From contig JASWJB010000340.1 of assembly GCA_032433595.1 (NCBI GenBank), positions 1 through 44,871 of the forward strand: DNA of 44,871 bases, in the 5' to 3' direction. The position numbers and the translations under genes are program-made. This DNA is from Conoideocrella luteorostrata (Eukaryota; Ascomycota; Sordariomycetes; Hypocreales; Clavicipitaceae). Under the pieces are notes generated by a model that was not told where the DNA came from, ran no database searches, and saw nothing but the letters and a program-made list of their open reading frames with translations. Below, piece by piece: positions 44,094-44,871 of this stretch; position 1 is the stretch's first letter, and the number at the start of each line of letters is the position of its first letter.

Positions 44094-44871
44094 TGAGCCA
44101 GCGCTGACTCCGCAAACACCGGCACTGACACTGGCACTAGTCCTGCTTTTCAACCAACAACGCCTTCATTTTGACATGTCATGGATGGCGACAAGAAAAA
44201 GCAAAAGAGCGGACAAGACATTTGCAAATCGGCCGAAATAATCGAAATACGACAAGCATCAGAAAGCCACGGACGGGACAGGCATGCCGCCCTCGGCATT
44301 AAGGGTCTTATCCTCCCTAAGGGTCCTGCTTGCTTATTTTGTTAGCCATAGCTTATCAACAGCATCAACGGCTGCTGCAACGGCTGCTGCCACGGCCCGG
44401 AGACATCGCAAACTTGGCACGGTTACGGAGTAGCGGGTCAAGTGGTTAACTGGCAACAGCTGCTTGTAAAAACTCTGTCTGCAATAGTATTAGCCTGACC
44501 TTTGGTCTTGAGAGACCCTGGTCAGCCCCAACTCAGCTCAGTGAAAGCCTCCAATCAGCACTCCTCAGCACATTGGATGTACCCGGATCGAAGCAACCCA
44601 GCTCTGGTTCGGCTGCAAAAGGCAGCTAGTTGGTCCGGACCGTGACAAGCGAAAGTGGCCCGAAAGTGTGCGGCGTCAGGGAGCTGTACCAGTAGTGGTA
44701 TTGACTTCAAAACCTTGACACCACATTCTCCACATTGGTGCCCAGCAGGCAACGGCAACCAGCCATGAGGGAGAGCTAGAGACCGTCGCCGTCATCTGCC
44801 ACGAGTCGAGTCAGCCAGCAGCATATGGACTAACCTGTTTAACTGTTGTTACATCCAAGCGAGGGCAACGC

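Larger units (their letters stand above)
39788..44871. other. 5.1 kb gene-poor region
   Basis: No reading frame above about 165 codons, and none with a domain, on either strand. The region holds nine of the TACTCCGTA/TACGGAGTA sites found in the window (five of them within 41132-41689), two related hairpins and several simple repeats. It may contain promoters, non-coding transcripts or decayed mobile DNA. Confidence 0.55.

Overview
The window looks like nuclear DNA of a filamentous ascomycete, most likely a Sordariomycete of the Hypocreales type. Coding genes are interrupted by short GT-AG introns of about 65-140 nt. Their products belong to fungal families: a P-type alkali-cation ATPase, Zn2Cys6 regulators, a NACHT-type STAND protein, an ArAE-type exporter and the nucleolar factor Esf1. 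Intergenic spaces are kilobases long, and a dispersed TACTCCGTA/TACGGAGTA 9-mer, familiar to me from ascomycete intergenic DNA, is strongly over-represented. Species is not determined. All exon structures were read by eye from reading frame, splice sites and family motifs.

Layout. 1-2502: no gene. 2503-5743 (+): three-exon P-type ATPase. 5744-9007: no supported gene. 9008-9260 (+): a tiny three-exon gene for a 25-residue, 8-cysteine metallothionein. 10979-12806 (-): six-exon ankyrin/von Willebrand A protein. 13875-14893 (-): three-exon fucose-lectin-like propeller. 14894-17454: gene-free and partly AT-rich. 17455-19034 (+): four-exon trypsin-like serine peptidase. 19287-22780 (-): two-exon NACHT STAND protein, convergent with the peptidase. 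25066-25181 (-): short relic of a nucleoside-phosphorylase-type domain. 26211-29261 (+): intronless ArAE-family membrane transporter. 29464-30269 (-): short two-exon Zn2Cys6 regulator. 31327-33016 (-): a second Zn2Cys6 gene carrying a stop in place of a zinc-cluster cysteine and an apparent one-base frameshift, read here as a pseudogene. 33917-34034: a near-palindromic element. 34238-36346 (+): ESF1. 37769-38002: a small inverted-repeat element. 39185-39787 (+): a four-helix DUF4267-like membrane protein. 39788-44871: a gene-poor stretch with two related hairpins and at least nine copies of the 9-mer.

How the parts may work together. The ATPase and metallothionein are both metal or cation homeostasis genes, but nothing shows co-regulation. 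The block from about 11 to 25 kb (ankyrin-vWA, lectin, peptidase, STAND NTPase, phosphorylase-domain relic) has the composition of a fungal NLR-type accessory neighbourhood. The convergent STAND/peptidase pair is the best candidate functional unit. ESF1 is a conserved housekeeping gene and anchors the right part. The strongest unexplained signal is the pair of hairpins at 42460-42514 and 43644-43706: they share loop and flank sequence, and two stem positions differ by changes on both sides that keep pairing.
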